A stretch of 32,298 nt of DNA. Source: Mycobacterium asiaticum (lineage in GTDB: Bacteria; Actinomycetota; Actinomycetes; Mycobacteriales; Mycobacteriaceae). The notes beneath the pieces are model-generated. The model made no database searches. It worked only from the letters and a program-made list of their open reading frames with translations, and was not told where the DNA came from. Of this stretch, positions 21,547 through 29,257 are shown piece after piece. The stretch spans positions 1-32,298 of the forward strand of contig NZ_LZMH01000086.1 in the NCBI RefSeq assembly GCF_001673635.1, in the 5' to 3' direction. How positions within the stretch are numbered: the first letter of the stretch is position 1; every line of letters starts with the position of its first letter. The position numbers were made by a program, and so were the translations under genes.

Positions 21547-23025
21547 TTACCTGGCAATTGCTGCCGCATTGCTGTCGACTGCGTTCTTCGTCACAGGGGT
21601 GGTGGGCCGACGCACATACATCACCCAGGTGAGCCACGCGGCAACGACATAGGACGCCAGGAAGGTCCAATATGCAGCTGTCTCAGTGCCGCTGCGCAAA
21701 TAGGACTCGCGCAGGGCCAGGTTGATGCCGACGCCACCGAGTGCGCCCACCGCCGCGCAGAATCCGATCAGTGAGCCCGACATCGCCCGTGCCCATTGCC
21801 GCCGCTGCGCCTCGGTGAGGTCCAGCGATCGGCTGCGTGCTTCGAAGATCGACGGGATCAGCTTGAACACCGATCCGTTGCCCATGCCCGCCAGGATGAA
21901 CAGCGCGATAAAGCCGACGACGTAACCGATCAGCGAGGCACCGCTGGTGCCGGGCCGGTTGTCCTCATGGGTGCTGATGCCCACCAGCAGGCCGGCGGCC
22001 ACGATCATGCTGGCGAGTACGGCCAGGGTGACCCGGCTGCCGCCGATGCGGTCGGACAGCCGACCGCCGTAGATCCGGGCCAGTGAACCCAACAACGGTC
22101 CCACAAAAGCGATCTGAGCCGCGTGCAGGGACGCGTGCGCAACGGTTTCGCCGTGTGCCTCGAAGTTGACCAGCAATACCTGACCGAACGCGAAGGCGAA
22201 CCCGATCCAGGAGCCGAACGTGCAGATGTAGAGCAGCGATATCGCCCAGGTGTGCGAGACGGAAAGGATGGCGCGCATGGCATTCGGCGGCGTGGCGTGA
22301 TCGAGGTTGTCCATGAACAACGCGGCCGCGACGCCCACGACTGCAAGCAGCACCAGGTAGATCGCGCAGACCCAGTACGGCGCTTGGTGTCCGGCCGTGG
22401 CCAGAGCCAACAACCCGATCAGTTGGATCACGGCCACCCCGAGGTTGCCGACGCCGGCGTTTATGGCCAGGGCGGCGCCTTTGAGTCGTTGCGGGTAAAA
22501 GGCATTGACATTGGCCAGCGATGCCGCGTAGTTCCCACCGCCCAGGCCGGTGAGTGCCGCGCATACCAGGTACGGCCATAGCGGCAGGCCCGGGTTGGCC
22601 AGCAACACGATGGTGCCGGCGGTGGGAATCAGCAACACGAAGGCGGAGAACACCGTCCAGTTGCGGCCACCAAATCGCGCGATGCCCAACGTGTATGGGA
22701 TGCGCGCGCAGCCGCCGGCCAATGTGGCGACGGCGCCCAGCAACAACTTGTCACTGGCTGAGAAGCCGTACACGGACGCCGGCATGAACAGCGTCATCAC
22801 CGACCACAGTGACCAGATCGAGAACGCGACGTGATCACCGGCGGTGGTGCAGAGCAGATTTCGGCGCGCAATCTTGTTGTTGCCGGCTTCCCAGGCCGCT
22901 ACGTCCTCGGGATTCCATTCGGTGATGTGATGGTTACGGCCCACTCGACTGCCCAACCTTTCTGGGCACCTCAGCGGCACCTCGATGTCCAAGAGGCTTG
23001 CGCCGCGATCTGTTTCGATGCTCAC
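21547..23025 (-). CDS. narK: NarK-type nitrate/nitrite transporter, second tandem copy
   Basis: A 492-residue MFS transporter with about 12 membrane helices. Nitrate-signature regions are recognisable but diverged: GGGNYAASLANVNAFYP (site one) and GMGNGSVFKLIP (site two). The substrate-site arginine lies in GCARIPY. The N-terminus is longer than that of its neighbour; a GTG at 22944 (VGRNHHITEWNPED) aligns with the neighbour's conserved start region and would give 465 residues, while the GTG at 23025 has no good ribosome site. It is a diverged paralogue of the adjacent upstream gene and is separated from it by a palindrome-rich 156 bases. nnaR follows 34 bases downstream, so the two are probably co-transcribed. 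Confidence 0.9.
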   Translation of the reverse strand: MSIETDRGASLLDIEVPLRCPERLGSRVGRNHHITEWNPEDVAAWEAGNNKIARRNLLCTTAGDHVAFSIWSLWSVMTLFMPASVYGFSASDKLLLGAVATLAGGCARIPYTLGIARFGGRNWTVFSAFVLLIPTAGTIVLLANPGLPLWPYLVCAALTGLGGGNYAASLANVNAFYPQRLKGAALAINAGVGNLGVAVIQLIGLLALATAGHQAPYWVCAIYLVLLAVVGVAAALFMDNLDHATPPNAMRAILSVSHTWAISLLYICTFGSWIGFAFAFGQVLLVNFEAHGETVAHASLHAAQIAFVGPLLGSLARIYGGRLSDRIGGSRVTLAVLASMIVAAGLLVGISTHEDNRPGTSGASLIGYVVGFIALFILAGMGNGSVFKLIPSIFEARSRSLDLTEAQRRQWARAMSGSLIGFCAAVGALGGVGINLALRESYLRSGTETAAYWTFLASYVVAAWLTWVMYVRRPTTPVTKNAVDSNAAAIAR

Positions 23026-23055
23026 ATCGATGATGGACGGCAGTCAACTCGAGAG

Positions 23056-23069
23056 AGCCGATATCGGCT
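23056..23069. promoter_or_regulatory. Perfect 14-bp palindrome upstream of narK
   Basis: AGCCGATATCGGCT is self-complementary, 31 bases from the GTG of the downstream narK. It is a candidate operator. With the larger inverted repeat next to it, it makes the narK leader unusually structured. Confidence 0.4.
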
Positions 23070-23076
23070 GTAAGTT

Positions 23077-23116
23077 GAATTCCAGTTGTCTGCAAAGTCG
23101 CTGACAACTGGAATTC
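23077..23116. repeat. 14-bp inverted repeat between the two narK genes
   Basis: GAATTCCAGTTGTC (23077-23090) and GACAACTGGAATTC (23103-23116) are perfect complements with a 12-base loop. There is no T run on either side, so it is not a textbook terminator; it could be an attenuator, an RNA processing hairpin or a regulator site. Confidence 0.6.
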
Positions 23117-23132
23117 CAGTGAGATCCGTTAC

Positions 23133-23149
23133 ATCCGGGTCACCCGGAT
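23133..23149. repeat. 8+1+8 palindrome near the narK3 end
   Basis: ATCCGGGT, one C, then ACCCGGAT form a perfect 17-base interrupted palindrome. The loop is too short for a hairpin but it suits dimeric protein binding. It lies 33 bases beyond the stop of the upstream narK. Confidence 0.45.
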
Positions 23150-23157
23150 ACCCGGAC

Positions 23158-23187
23158 CTATACCGGGATCTATACCGGGATCTATAC
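23158..23187. repeat. 12-bp tandem repeat at the narK3 stop
   Basis: CTATACCGGGAT occurs twice in tandem (23158-23169, 23170-23181), followed by a half unit CTATAC that includes the stop codon of narK3 (23182-23184). Slippage here could shift where the gene ends in related strains. Confidence 0.65.
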
Positions 23188-24600
23188 GTAGGCCAGACTC
23201 GGGCTTGCCGGGCTGACTGCCCGAAGTGGCCTGCGCACGTACACCGCCCACGTCAGCAGTGCAGCGGCCACGTAGAACCCGACGAACACCCAGAACGCTG
23301 ACGTCGCGTTGCCGCTGTCCAGGTAGGACTGGCGCAGCGCGAGATTGACGCCGACGCCGCCCAAAGCGCCGATCGCTCCGGCGAATCCGATCAGTGCGCC
23401 GGACATGGAGCGCGACCACTGCCGGCGCTGCATTTCGTCGAGTCCGAGGCCGTGGCTGCGAGCCTCGAAAATCGACGGAATCATCTTGTACACCGAGCCA
23501 TTGCCGATGCCGGACAGAATGAAGAGCGCCACGAATCCCCCGATGTAGCCGATCATTACCGTTGTCGGGGCCGGTCCATGGTGGTGTTCGGCGAAAGTGC
23601 TTCCGCTGACCAGGATTCCGGCCCCAATGATCATGGCGCAGAAAACACCCAGGGTGACGCGGCCGCCCCCGATCCGGTCAGCCAGCCGGCCGCCGTACAC
23701 CCGCGACAACGAGCCCAGAAGCGGCCCGAGGAACGCGATCTGCGCGGCGTGCAGCGCGGCGTGCGCGGAGGACTGTCCGCTAGCCATGAAGTTGATCTGC
23801 AACACCTGGCCAAACGCGAACGAGAACCCGATGAACGAGCCGAAGGTGCCGATGTAGAGCAGCGAAACCACCCAGGTGTGCGGCTCGGCCAGCACCTTGA
23901 CCATCGTGTTCATTTCGATGCGGTATTGCGGCAGGTTGTCCATGTACAGCGCGGCGCCGACCCCGGCGACGGCCAGCAGCACCAGGTAGACGGCGCACAC
24001 CCAGTACGGCTGGCGATCACCAACAGTCGCGATTACCAGCAGCCCGACCAGCTGGACCATGGGCACCCCGAGGTTGCCCCCGCCCGCGTTGAGCGCCAAC
24101 GCCCAGCCCTTGAGCCGTTGCGGATAAAAGGCGTTGATGTTGGTCATCGAGGAGGCGAAGTTACCGCCGCCGAACCCGGCCAGCGCGGCGCACCCCAGGT
24201 AAGGCCACAACGGCAGACCGGGATGTGCCAGCAGATACAGGGTCAATACGGTGGGGATCAGCAGGACCACCGCGGAGAAGATCGTCCAGTTGCGACCCCC
24301 GAACTTGGCGGTGGCGAAGGTGTATGGAAGGCGCAGGCAGCCGCCGACCAGAGTGGCGGTGGCGCCGAGCAAGAACTTGTCGCCGGCCGAGAATCCGTAG
24401 ACCGATGCGGGCATGAACAGCACCATCACCGACCACAGTGACCAGATGGAGAATCCCACGTGTTCGGCCGTCACCGACCAGATCAGGTTGCGCCGCGCGA
24501 TGTTCTTGTTGCCCGCTTCCCAGGCCGCCACATCCTCGGGGTCCCAGTCGGAAATCACGTGCGAACGGCCCCTCAGTGACCTCCGAAACTCGGCGAACAT
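23182..24600 (-). CDS. narK3: NarK3-like nitrate/nitrite transporter
   Basis: A 472-residue MFS transporter that moves nitrate and/or nitrite across the membrane; about 12 helices. Both nitrate-signature motifs are canonical: FGGGNFASSMTNINAFYP (about 143-160) and GIGNGSVYKMIP in the C-terminal half. R90 in GCLRLPY is the expected substrate-binding arginine of the first half. From memory of Rv0261c this copy, not the neighbour, looks closest to tuberculosis NarK3. The ATG has TTAGGAG five bases upstream. Downstream come the second narK, nnaR and the chelatase on the same strand. The 135-base upstream gap to aac(2') should hold the promoter; a TAGCGT on the minus strand is a possible -10 without a clear -35. 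Confidence 0.93.
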   Translation of the reverse strand: MFAEFRRSLRGRSHVISDWDPEDVAAWEAGNKNIARRNLIWSVTAEHVGFSIWSLWSVMVLFMPASVYGFSAGDKFLLGATATLVGGCLRLPYTFATAKFGGRNWTIFSAVVLLIPTVLTLYLLAHPGLPLWPYLGCAALAGFGGGNFASSMTNINAFYPQRLKGWALALNAGGGNLGVPMVQLVGLLVIATVGDRQPYWVCAVYLVLLAVAGVGAALYMDNLPQYRIEMNTMVKVLAEPHTWVVSLLYIGTFGSFIGFSFAFGQVLQINFMASGQSSAHAALHAAQIAFLGPLLGSLSRVYGGRLADRIGGGRVTLGVFCAMIIGAGILVSGSTFAEHHHGPAPTTVMIGYIGGFVALFILSGIGNGSVYKMIPSIFEARSHGLGLDEMQRRQWSRSMSGALIGFAGAIGALGGVGVNLALRQSYLDSGNATSAFWVFVGFYVAAALLTWAVYVRRPLRAVSPASPSLAYV

Positions 24601-24735
24601 GCAGACTCCTAACTCATCGATTGCCGATCACGCTAGGAATGCTTTGTTGCGCGAGCGCTTCTGGCAGTGACCCGGGGATGAATTTCGGATCACCGCACCG
24701 CACTGCCGCGTGTGAGGGGCTCGATTACCGTCGGA

Positions 24736-25269
24736 CTACCAGACGTCTCCGTCGCGCCAATCGCAGGTCAATTCCGCAGCGGTGTCCAGCTGGACGCTCA
24801 CCGGGAGGACGAACACCGTTCCGTCGTCCTCAGGTGTGCGGGTCCTTCCGGTGGGGGCCAGCACCGACGTCGGACCGAGCCAGGGCAGCCAGCCGCGGGT
24901 GGCATACAGGCGGCGGGCCTGCACCGTGGAACTGAGTGCCCCGAGTTGGTAGGCGCCGCGCATCACCTGCTCGACGCCGTCCAGCAGCGCGTGCACCAGC
25001 CCTTGCCCCCGCCAATCTTCGCGCACCGCAACACCTTCGACGTAGCCGCAGCGTAATGCCCGGCCCTGGTAGAGCAGTCGTCGCTGCACCACCGAGGCGT
25101 GCGCGATGATCGCGCCGTGATGCCAGATCAGCGCGTGCATCCCGCCCAGCGCGTGGTCCCAGTCGGTATCGGCGAAGTCCCCGGCGAACGCCGCGGTCAC
25201 CATCTGGCAGATCCCGCGTCGCGTCTCGCCGTCGAGATCTGCGGTGTGTACCAGCCGTGCGGTGTGCAC
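24736..25269 (-). CDS. aac(2')-I: Aminoglycoside 2'-N-acetyltransferase AAC(2')-I
   Basis: A 177-residue GNAT acetyltransferase matching intrinsic mycobacterial AAC(2') (Rv0262c, AAC(2')-Ic). The acetyl-CoA-binding signature is GYVEGVAVREDWRGQGL, and GGMHALIWHHGAIIAHASVV and SAELTCDWRDGDVW-like segments at both ends match the family as I remember it (here the end reads AAELTCDWRDGDVW). It acetylates the 2' amino group of aminoglycosides in vitro; the chromosomal enzyme's natural role may be cell-envelope acetylation. The GTG start is preceded by AGGA only three bases away. It lies 23 bases after pxpC on the same strand, so it may be read through from pxpBC. Confidence 0.93.
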   Translation of the reverse strand: MHTARLVHTADLDGETRRGICQMVTAAFAGDFADTDWDHALGGMHALIWHHGAIIAHASVVQRRLLYQGRALRCGYVEGVAVREDWRGQGLVHALLDGVEQVMRGAYQLGALSSTVQARRLYATRGWLPWLGPTSVLAPTGRTRTPEDDGTVFVLPVSVQLDTAAELTCDWRDGDVW

Positions 25270-25292
25270 GATCCTGTTCTACCAGGCCGGGT

Positions 25293-26168
25293 TCACCAGG
25301 CCCGACGGGGCCGCGCCCAGTGCAGCCGCACGTGCTGACCCGGTCGGACCTGCGCCAATTTGTCGATGTCTTCGTCGATCACCACGCCGATCACCGGGTA
25401 ACCGCCGGTGATCGGATGATCGGGACCCAGTACCACCGGTAATCCGTTGGGCGGCACCTGAATTGCGCCGCGTACCACCCCCTCGCTGGGCAGTTGCCGG
25501 TCCGGGTTGCGGTGCTGCAGTGGCGGCCCGGTGAGGCGCATGCCCACCCGGTCGCTGCGGTCGGACGCCACCCAATCCGTGTGTACCAGGGCGTCGGGGT
25601 CGACGAACCAATCATCGCGGGGCCCCGGGATCGCGAGCAACTCCACCGCATCGTCGGTGATCGCGGCGACGGGGGCCTGCTCGAGTTCCGGGAAGTCGGC
25701 GGTGTGTTCGCCCACCGGCAATACATCGCCGGGTTGCAGTGGCAGCGGCCCGATCTCCGACAGCACGTCATAACTGCGCGAGCCCAGAACCGGTGTGACA
25801 CCGATGCCGCCGCGTACCGCCAGATACGACCGCAGCCCGGCCCGAGGCGTGCCTAACGAGATAACCTGGCCGTCCCGGACGTGGTGAATGCTGTTGGTGC
25901 CGAACATGATTCCGCTCGCAGTCGGGTCCGTGTCGGCTCCGGTGACCGCGATGTCGAGGTCGCCGCCGCGGACCCGGACCGACAGGCCGCCGAACGTCAC
26001 CTCGACGGTGGCCCAGTCGTCAGGGTTGGCGACCAGCCGGTTGGCCAGCGCGTGCGATCGACGGTCGGCGGCGCCGGACCGGCCGACACCGAGGTGGGCC
26101 AGTCCGGCCCTGCCGAGGTCCTGCACCAGGGCGAGCGGTCCGCTGCGCAGCACTTCCAGAGTCGTCAT
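25293..26168 (-). CDS. pxpC: 5-oxoprolinase subunit C (KipA/biotin-dependent carboxyltransferase family)
   Basis: A 291-residue protein of the PxpC/KipA family (Rv0263c-like, also called allophanate hydrolase subunit 2). It starts MTTLEVLRSGPLALVQDLGR and continues GVGRSGAADRRSHALANRLV, the family N-terminal signature. LGPDHPITGGYPVIGVV marks the C-terminal part. With PxpB and PxpA it hydrolyses 5-oxoproline using ATP. A pxpA (LamB/YcsF) gene is not in this window. The ATG has AGGAGG upstream, inside the end of pxpB, ten bases away from it, so the two genes are coupled. Confidence 0.88.
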   Translation of the reverse strand: MTTLEVLRSGPLALVQDLGRAGLAHLGVGRSGAADRRSHALANRLVANPDDWATVEVTFGGLSVRVRGGDLDIAVTGADTDPTASGIMFGTNSIHHVRDGQVISLGTPRAGLRSYLAVRGGIGVTPVLGSRSYDVLSEIGPLPLQPGDVLPVGEHTADFPELEQAPVAAITDDAVELLAIPGPRDDWFVDPDALVHTDWVASDRSDRVGMRLTGPPLQHRNPDRQLPSEGVVRGAIQVPPNGLPVVLGPDHPITGGYPVIGVVIDEDIDKLAQVRPGQHVRLHWARPRRAW

Positions 26169-26178
26169 GGCGAGCCTC

Positions 26179-26826
26179 CTAGTGCGCCCGGAACCGGACC
26201 GACGTGCCCCTTGTCAGCAACGCGGGGTCCGGTCGGTCGACGTCCCACATCACCGCGTCGGTGTGCCCGATGATCTGCCATCCGCCGGGTGACCGGCGGG
26301 GGTAGACCGCGCTGAACTCACCGGCCAGGCCCACCGACCCGGGCGGTACCGATGTCCGCGGTTCGGTTCGACGCGGCACCCGAAGCCGCTCGTCGCCGCC
26401 GATCAGATACGCGAATCCCGGGGCGAACCCGCTGAATCCGACCCGCCATGGGGTGCTGGTGTGCGCATTGATCAGCTGCGCGGTGGTCAGGCCGGCGAGT
26501 CGCGCGACCTCGGCCAGATCGGGACCGTCGTACACGACGTCGATCACCACCTCCCGATCCGGCTCGGTCAGCGACTCGGCGGATTCCTGCGCGACGCGGA
26601 GCTTGCGCAGCCGCTGGCGGGTCATGCCCTGGAAGCGGGGGCCGTGCAACTTCACCAGGACGGTGCGGGACGCGGGGACGATGTCGACGACGCCGGGCAG
26701 GGCGGCGGCGCGCAACGCATCGGCCCACGCCAGTACTTCGGCGGTGCTGCCGCACTGCAGCAGCAGGGCCTGGTCCCCGTAGTCGACGACGTCACAGGCC
26801 AACTCGGTGATCTCCGTCACATTCAT
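26179..26826 (-). CDS. pxpB: 5-oxoprolinase subunit B (KipI/allophanate hydrolase subunit 1 family)
   Basis: A 215-residue PxpB/KipI-family protein (Rv0264c-like). The family signature FSGFAPGFAYLIGGDERL followed by VPRRTEPRTSVPPGSVGLAG is intact, with a GGWQIIGHTD segment near the C-terminus. It pairs with PxpC encoded 10 bases downstream. The short N-terminal domain (DVVDYGDQALLLQCG) is standard. Upstream is a gap of 89 bases to fecB2, containing no clear terminator. Confidence 0.88.
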   Translation of the reverse strand: MNVTEITELACDVVDYGDQALLLQCGSTAEVLAWADALRAAALPGVVDIVPASRTVLVKLHGPRFQGMTRQRLRKLRVAQESAESLTEPDREVVIDVVYDGPDLAEVARLAGLTTAQLINAHTSTPWRVGFSGFAPGFAYLIGGDERLRVPRRTEPRTSVPPGSVGLAGEFSAVYPRRSPGGWQIIGHTDAVMWDVDRPDPALLTRGTSVRFRAH

Positions 26827-26915
26827 AATTCACGGTAGCCCCGGAATTGCGGCGTCGGCCATCAACTTTCGAGCACTGCCAGAGGTGCCTTAGCAAACGC
26901 TCATGCTAGGTGCGG

Positions 26916-27896
26916 CTAGCCCAGGATTTTGGTGATCTGCGGCGGGAGTTGGTCGGCCACCACCGGATAGCTCAGCGGTGACGCGAAGGCGATGGCTCCC
27001 GCCAGGTCCTTGGTGGTGAAGATGTGCCGCTTTTGGGCGGTCGCCACCGATCCGGCCACCTCCGGGTCGGCCAGCAGCGCCTGCTCGTCTTCGGGACTCT
27101 CGGTGGACCAGATCAGCACATCGGCGGAGTCGAGCACGTCTTTGATGCGGTCGCGGGGGATAACCGCGCGCTGATCGGTGGCGTAGGCCTTGATGCTGTC
27201 GGAGATGACCAGGCCCATCTGATTCAAGAAGTCGGTCCGCCAGCCCGCCACGGTGGCAACCACCGTGCCCTGCCAGAGCCGGCCCTGCATCAGCAGCGCC
27301 TTTTTGCCCTTCCACTGCGGATTCTTCTGGCCGACATCGGTGAACCTGCCGTCGACAGCCGCGATCAGCGACTTCATCTGGTCGGCCCGAAACACCGCCT
27401 GCCCGATGGCGGTGGCCTGGTCCTTCCACGGTTCGAAGAACGCGTCGCCGCCGGACTGAGCGATCGTCGGGGCGATCGCCGACAGCTTCTGATAGGTGTC
27501 GGCGTCGAGGCCGGCGTTGATCGCCACGATCAGATCAGGCTTCAACCCGGCGATCTGGTCGACCTGAATCCCGTTGTCCAGGTTCAGCATAACGGGTTGT
27601 GCCGGGCCTAGTTTGGGTTGCGCCCACGGCCACACCGCGAACGGTTGATCGCCGAACCAGTTGGTCACCGCGATCGGTACCACGCCCACCGCGAGAAGGT
27701 CGTCCTGCTCGGTGTAGCCGGCGCTGACGACGCGCTTGGGTGGTTCCTTGACGACGGTCTCGCCGAACAGGTGGGTGACCGTCACCGACCCGCCACCGGG
27801 CGACCCTGGCGGCGGCTTGTTCTCGGAGCACGCCGCCAGCAGCCCGGTAGCCGCGGCGACCTGCAGAAATCCCCGCCGACTAAACCCCTGTTGCAC
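26916..27896 (-). CDS. fecB2: FecB2-like periplasmic iron/haem-siderophore-binding lipoprotein
   Basis: A 326-residue solute-binding lipoprotein (Rv0265c-like). The N-terminus SRRGFLQVAAATGLLAAC combines a twin-arginine motif with a lipobox (LLAAC, Cys 23), so it is a Tat-exported lipoprotein, followed by a Pro/Gly-rich linker. The body is a class III periplasmic binding fold (VTHLFGETVVKEPPKRVVSA, then LKPDLIVAI), the type used for ferric siderophores. No permease or ATPase gene lies nearby. The GTG start has no ribosome site but has a -10 element six bases upstream, suggesting a leaderless message. Confidence 0.87.
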   Translation of the reverse strand: MQQGFSRRGFLQVAAATGLLAACSENKPPPGSPGGGSVTVTHLFGETVVKEPPKRVVSAGYTEQDDLLAVGVVPIAVTNWFGDQPFAVWPWAQPKLGPAQPVMLNLDNGIQVDQIAGLKPDLIVAINAGLDADTYQKLSAIAPTIAQSGGDAFFEPWKDQATAIGQAVFRADQMKSLIAAVDGRFTDVGQKNPQWKGKKALLMQGRLWQGTVVATVAGWRTDFLNQMGLVISDSIKAYATDQRAVIPRDRIKDVLDSADVLIWSTESPEDEQALLADPEVAGSVATAQKRHIFTTKDLAGAIAFASPLSYPVVADQLPPQITKILG

Positions 27897-27902
27897 AGCG
27901 TG

Positions 27903-27932
27903 AGAGTATCGCGTGCTTTACCCGACCGTCAG
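27903..27932 (-). promoter_or_regulatory. Putative promoter for leaderless fecB2
   Basis: Read leftward: CTGACG (27927-27932), 18 bases, TACTCT (27903-27908), then six bases to the GTG at 27896. It overlaps the end of polD2, meaning fecB2 could be transcribed independently of polD2. Confidence 0.45.
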
Positions 27933-29188
27933 TTGCGTGGTCGTGGCCTCGACGTGTATCCCTGCTCGCCCTTTTGCCCGCCCCTCTTCCAAGGACTGTA
28001 ATCGGCGATCAATTTCTCCTGCGGTGGCCGTTCTTCGGCCGGTACATGCTGCAGGTTTATCCGGATCCGGTACCAGATCGAACTTGGCCCGCGCATCCCG
28101 TCGACCAGGACGTCGGCGGGTTTCAGTCGCTCGGCCGCTGCGGGGTGGCGCTGCCGCCAGGCGTCCAGCGCGGCCATGGCTTCGTCCTTGGTTTTGGTGC
28201 GTGCCACCTCGATCAGCGGCATCACGGATTGTCGGCGACCGTGGGCACTCTTGCCTGCCCCCTTGGGCGCCCGTTCCGGCGGGCCCATCTCCTCGGCCAG
28301 GGCCAGCAACGCGTCGAGTCCGCCCGTCGCGTCGTCCATGCCCGCCCACGGGTCGCCGATCTCGGCGAACCGGTCGGGAACCGTGTCGATGGTGAATTCC
28401 TCCGGGTTGCAGTCGGCGACCTCGTCCCAGCGCAACGGCGTGGACACCCGCGCGTCCGGGGTGGCCCGCACCGAGTAGGCCGAGGCGACGGTGCGGTCCT
28501 TGGCGTTCTGGTTGAAGTCGACGAACACGCCCTCCCGCTCTTCCTTCCACCACCGACTGGTCGCCAACTCCGGTGCGCGACGCTCGACCTCGCGCGCCAC
28601 GGTCTGAGCGGCCAGCCGCACCTTGGTGAACGGCCAGTGCGGCGCGATCCGGGCATAGATGTGGAAGCCCCGCGAGCCCGATGTTTTCGGCCACGGGGTC
28701 AGGCCGTAATCCTCGAGGACGCCGCGGGCCACCAATGCCACGTCGACGATGCGTTGCCAGGAGACCCCGGGCATCGGATCCAGGTCGACCCGCAGTTCGT
28801 CGGGATGGTCGAGGTCATCGGCCAGCACGGGATGCGGGTTCAGGTCCACGCACCCCAGATTGATCACCCAGGCCAGCCCGGCGGCGTCGTGGATCACCGC
28901 CTCGTCGGCCGAGGTGCCCGAGGCGTACCGCAGGGTGGCGACGTCGACCCAGTCCGGCCGCTTGGCCGGTGCTCGCTTCTGAAAGACCGCTTCCTCGGTG
29001 ATGCCCTTGACGAATCGTTTGAGAATCATCGGCCGGCCCGATACGCCGCGCAGCGCACCGTCGGCCACGCTCAGGTAGTAGCGGACAAGATCGAGCTTGG
29101 TGGCCCCGTGATCAGGGAAAACGACCTTGTCGGGGTGGGTAATCGTGACCTCGCGTCCGGTCACGTCCAGCGACACGGGTTTGGTCAT
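27929..29188 (-). CDS. polD2: LigD-type primase-polymerase (PolD2/Prim-PolC family)
   Basis: A 419-residue archaeo-eukaryotic primase-superfamily polymerase related to the polymerase domain of LigD but standing alone (Rv0269c-like; PolD2 in M. smegmatis). The metal-binding aspartates are D135 and D137 in LRVDLDP, and SGSRGFHIY (170-178) is the nucleotide-binding motif. A third acidic residue lies in VFVDFNQNAKDRTVASAYSV. Such enzymes fill short gaps, readily using ribonucleotides, in repair. A C-terminal extension of about 120 residues, with a Lys/Arg/Pro-rich end (RPRPRN), lies beyond the catalytic core. The ATG lacks a ribosome site; a TACCAT eight bases upstream could give a leaderless start. 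It is divergent from fadD2 across 69 bases. Confidence 0.9.
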   Translation of the reverse strand: MTKPVSLDVTGREVTITHPDKVVFPDHGATKLDLVRYYLSVADGALRGVSGRPMILKRFVKGITEEAVFQKRAPAKRPDWVDVATLRYASGTSADEAVIHDAAGLAWVINLGCVDLNPHPVLADDLDHPDELRVDLDPMPGVSWQRIVDVALVARGVLEDYGLTPWPKTSGSRGFHIYARIAPHWPFTKVRLAAQTVAREVERRAPELATSRWWKEEREGVFVDFNQNAKDRTVASAYSVRATPDARVSTPLRWDEVADCNPEEFTIDTVPDRFAEIGDPWAGMDDATGGLDALLALAEEMGPPERAPKGAGKSAHGRRQSVMPLIEVARTKTKDEAMAALDAWRQRHPAAAERLKPADVLVDGMRGPSSIWYRIRINLQHVPAEERPPQEKLIADYSPWKRGGQKGEQGYTSRPRPRN

Positions 29189-29257
29189 AGATGCCGATGG
29201 TAATTCGGTGGAAACCTACTGGTCGCATTGCGACCTCCGTCACATATGGTGAGGACT

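Noticed and set aside
6720..23056. The 13-mer TCAACTCGAGAGA shared by the sRNA region and the narK gap
   Set aside because: A few 13-base coincidences are expected by chance in a window of this size, and the contexts differ.
23077..23116. Calling the narK-gap inverted repeat an IS or transposon end
   Set aside because: No transposase, no target duplication, and the arms flank only a 12-base loop.
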